Source of the DNA: Pararhodonellum marinum
GTDB taxonomy: Bacteria > Bacteroidota > Bacteroidia > Cytophagales > Cyclobacteriaceae
DNA: 64,000 bases
Assembly (NCBI RefSeq): GCF_015354735.1
Contig: NZ_JACEFJ010000001.1
Coordinates: forward strand, 806,001-870,000
Direction: 5' to 3'
Below are positions 63,068 through 64,000 of this stretch, piece by piece (position 1 is the first letter of the stretch; every line of letters starts with the position of its first letter). The notes below the pieces were generated by a model. That model was given only the letters and a program-made list of their open reading frames with translations, did not search any database and was not told the DNA's origin. Both the position numbers and the translations under genes were made by a program.

Positions 63068-63940
63068 TCATATTTTCGCATGTTGTTTCACAAATTCAGA
63101 TGGAGAGGTTTTTTTGATTTCCTTGAATTTCCTGTTGAAATTGGATAGGTTTTTATAGCCGGAATGGTAACAGACTTCCGCAATGTTGTAGTCTTCCTCA
63201 ATCAAAAGTTTACAGGCATGCCCAATCTTAATTTCATTCACATATTTAGTGAAAGTCTTTTTTTGGACCTGTTTAAAATACCTACTGAAAGCAGAAGTGT
63301 TCATGTTGGCCAGTTCAGCAGCTTCCTCCAAGGAAACGCCGTTTTTGAAATTGTTCAGGATGTAATTGTTCACCCTTTCCATTTTATGGTCTCCTTTGCC
63401 TCCCTCCAATCCTCCGGTATAGCTGGCACTGGATAGGATTTGGTAATCTTCATGTTTGGTGAGGTCTTTCAAAATCTCAATTATCCTAATGATTCGGTCA
63501 AGTTCTTCAAAACCTTCCAGCTCTTTTGCTTTTTCCAAAATGGGCTGGTTGGCCTCTCCTTTGAATTTGATGCCCCTTTTGGCCTTTTCAAACAGCTTAT
63601 TGATAGAATCCATTTCAGGCAGTTTCAAAAAATTATCCCTGAAACTCTCCATAAAATGCACCACCAATGCCTTTGCCTTTAGGTGTGCAGTTTCATCAAA
63701 ATAATCTTTATCATTCAACCAAAGATGGGGGAGGTTTTCCCCGATAAGCACTATTTCACCGGAACCGAATGGCTCTATGTGATCGCCGACATACCGTGTA
63801 CCGGCACTTTCTAAAATAAATACCAATTCAATCTGAGGATGATAATGCCAGATTTTTAAAAACTGGTAAGACTGACTATCCAAAGAAAAAGAACAATTTT
63901 GATGAATGGCTCTGGTGAGAAGCTGTAACTGAGATTTCAT
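63068..63940 (-). CDS. AraC family transcriptional regulator
   Basis: The 290-residue protein has an N-terminal cupin-like ligand domain (KIWHYHPQIELVFILESAGTRYVGDHIEPF near 28) and a C-terminal double helix-turn-helix (VSLEEAAELANMNTSAFSRYFKQVQKKTFTKYVNEI, IAEVCYHSGYKNLSNFNRKFKEIKKTSPSEF). The ligand is likely a sugar. It is the last gene in the window and lies 171 bases after the Nudix regulator gene, convergent with it. Confidence 0.88.
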   Translation of the reverse strand: MKSQLQLLTRAIHQNCSFSLDSQSYQFLKIWHYHPQIELVFILESAGTRYVGDHIEPFGSGEIVLIGENLPHLWLNDKDYFDETAHLKAKALVVHFMESFRDNFLKLPEMDSINKLFEKAKRGIKFKGEANQPILEKAKELEGFEELDRIIRIIEILKDLTKHEDYQILSSASYTGGLEGGKGDHKMERVNNYILNNFKNGVSLEEAAELANMNTSAFSRYFKQVQKKTFTKYVNEIKIGHACKLLIEEDYNIAEVCYHSGYKNLSNFNRKFKEIKKTSPSEFVKQHAKI

Positions 63941-64000
63941 TTATGCCTAATTGGGTTTGGTGTCCTCCATACCTCTAATATGGTATGTTTTTGCCAAATT

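Overview
The window comes from a chromosome of the phylum Bacteroidota, most likely family Cyclobacteriaceae (Algoriphagus/Cyclobacterium/Echinicola-like). The reasons are a SusC/SusD pair with a linked FG-GAP/ASPIC-UnbV lipoprotein, a GMC oxidoreductase paired with a gluconate-dehydrogenase subunit 3, Bacteroidota-type families (DUF3667, GH3-like adenylating enzyme, hydrolase-OsmC fusion, NrtR-type Nudix regulator), weak Shine-Dalgarno signals and moderate GC. No rRNA, tRNA or CRISPR array was found. The first gene is cut by the window edge.

Layout. 0-24 kb is mostly housekeeping: a partial aldo/keto reductase, an NlpE-META lipoprotein, a methyltransferase/aminotransferase/DUF445 operon, HMG-CoA lyase, a GH113-like glycosidase, a mercuric-reductase-like flavoprotein, a BCCT transporter-egtB-egtD operon (ergothioneine/hercynine type), a GH3-like enzyme, an AI-2E family permease, a hydrolase-OsmC fusion, and a three-gene MacAB/DevBCA-like ABC exporter. 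24-30 kb holds a Crp/Fnr regulator and a tight five-gene operon (VOC ring-cleaving dioxygenase, CoA-transferase A and B, 3-oxoadipyl-CoA thiolase, maleylacetate reductase). It looks like the lower pathway of hydroquinone or hydroxyquinol catabolism.

30-36 kb is an accessory stretch. It contains an orphan Bacteroidota protein, a ParDE toxin-antitoxin pair with 22-bp-spaced direct repeats upstream, a frameshifted HigA antitoxin remnant on the minus strand, and a REP-associated Y1 transposase flanked by two near-identical 135-bp direct repeats that carry GACCCT-N3-AGGGTC palindromes, with a further set of palindromes on one side. This transposase/repeat unit is the least ordinary structure in the window.

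36-47 kb holds a Tat-signal subunit plus GMC dehydrogenase pair, a patatin-barrel outer-membrane phospholipase, a beta-lactamase-like serine hydrolase, an amidohydrolase lipoprotein and an S9 peptidase. 47-64 kb is a carbohydrate region. A minus-strand catabolic operon (class I aldolase, Gfo/Idh dehydrogenase, D-lyxose-isomerase-type cupin, PfkB kinase) lies downstream of an ECF sigma factor with no visible anti-sigma gene. Beyond it is a minus-strand polysaccharide utilisation locus (SusC, SusD, FG-GAP/ASPIC lipoprotein, GH29 alpha-L-fucosidase-like enzyme). A Nudix-type (NrtR/AraR-like) regulator diverges from susC and an AraC regulator closes the window. Together these suggest import and surface processing of a glycan, periplasmic hydrolysis by GH29, and cytoplasmic isomerase-kinase-aldolase breakdown; that link is inferred from position.
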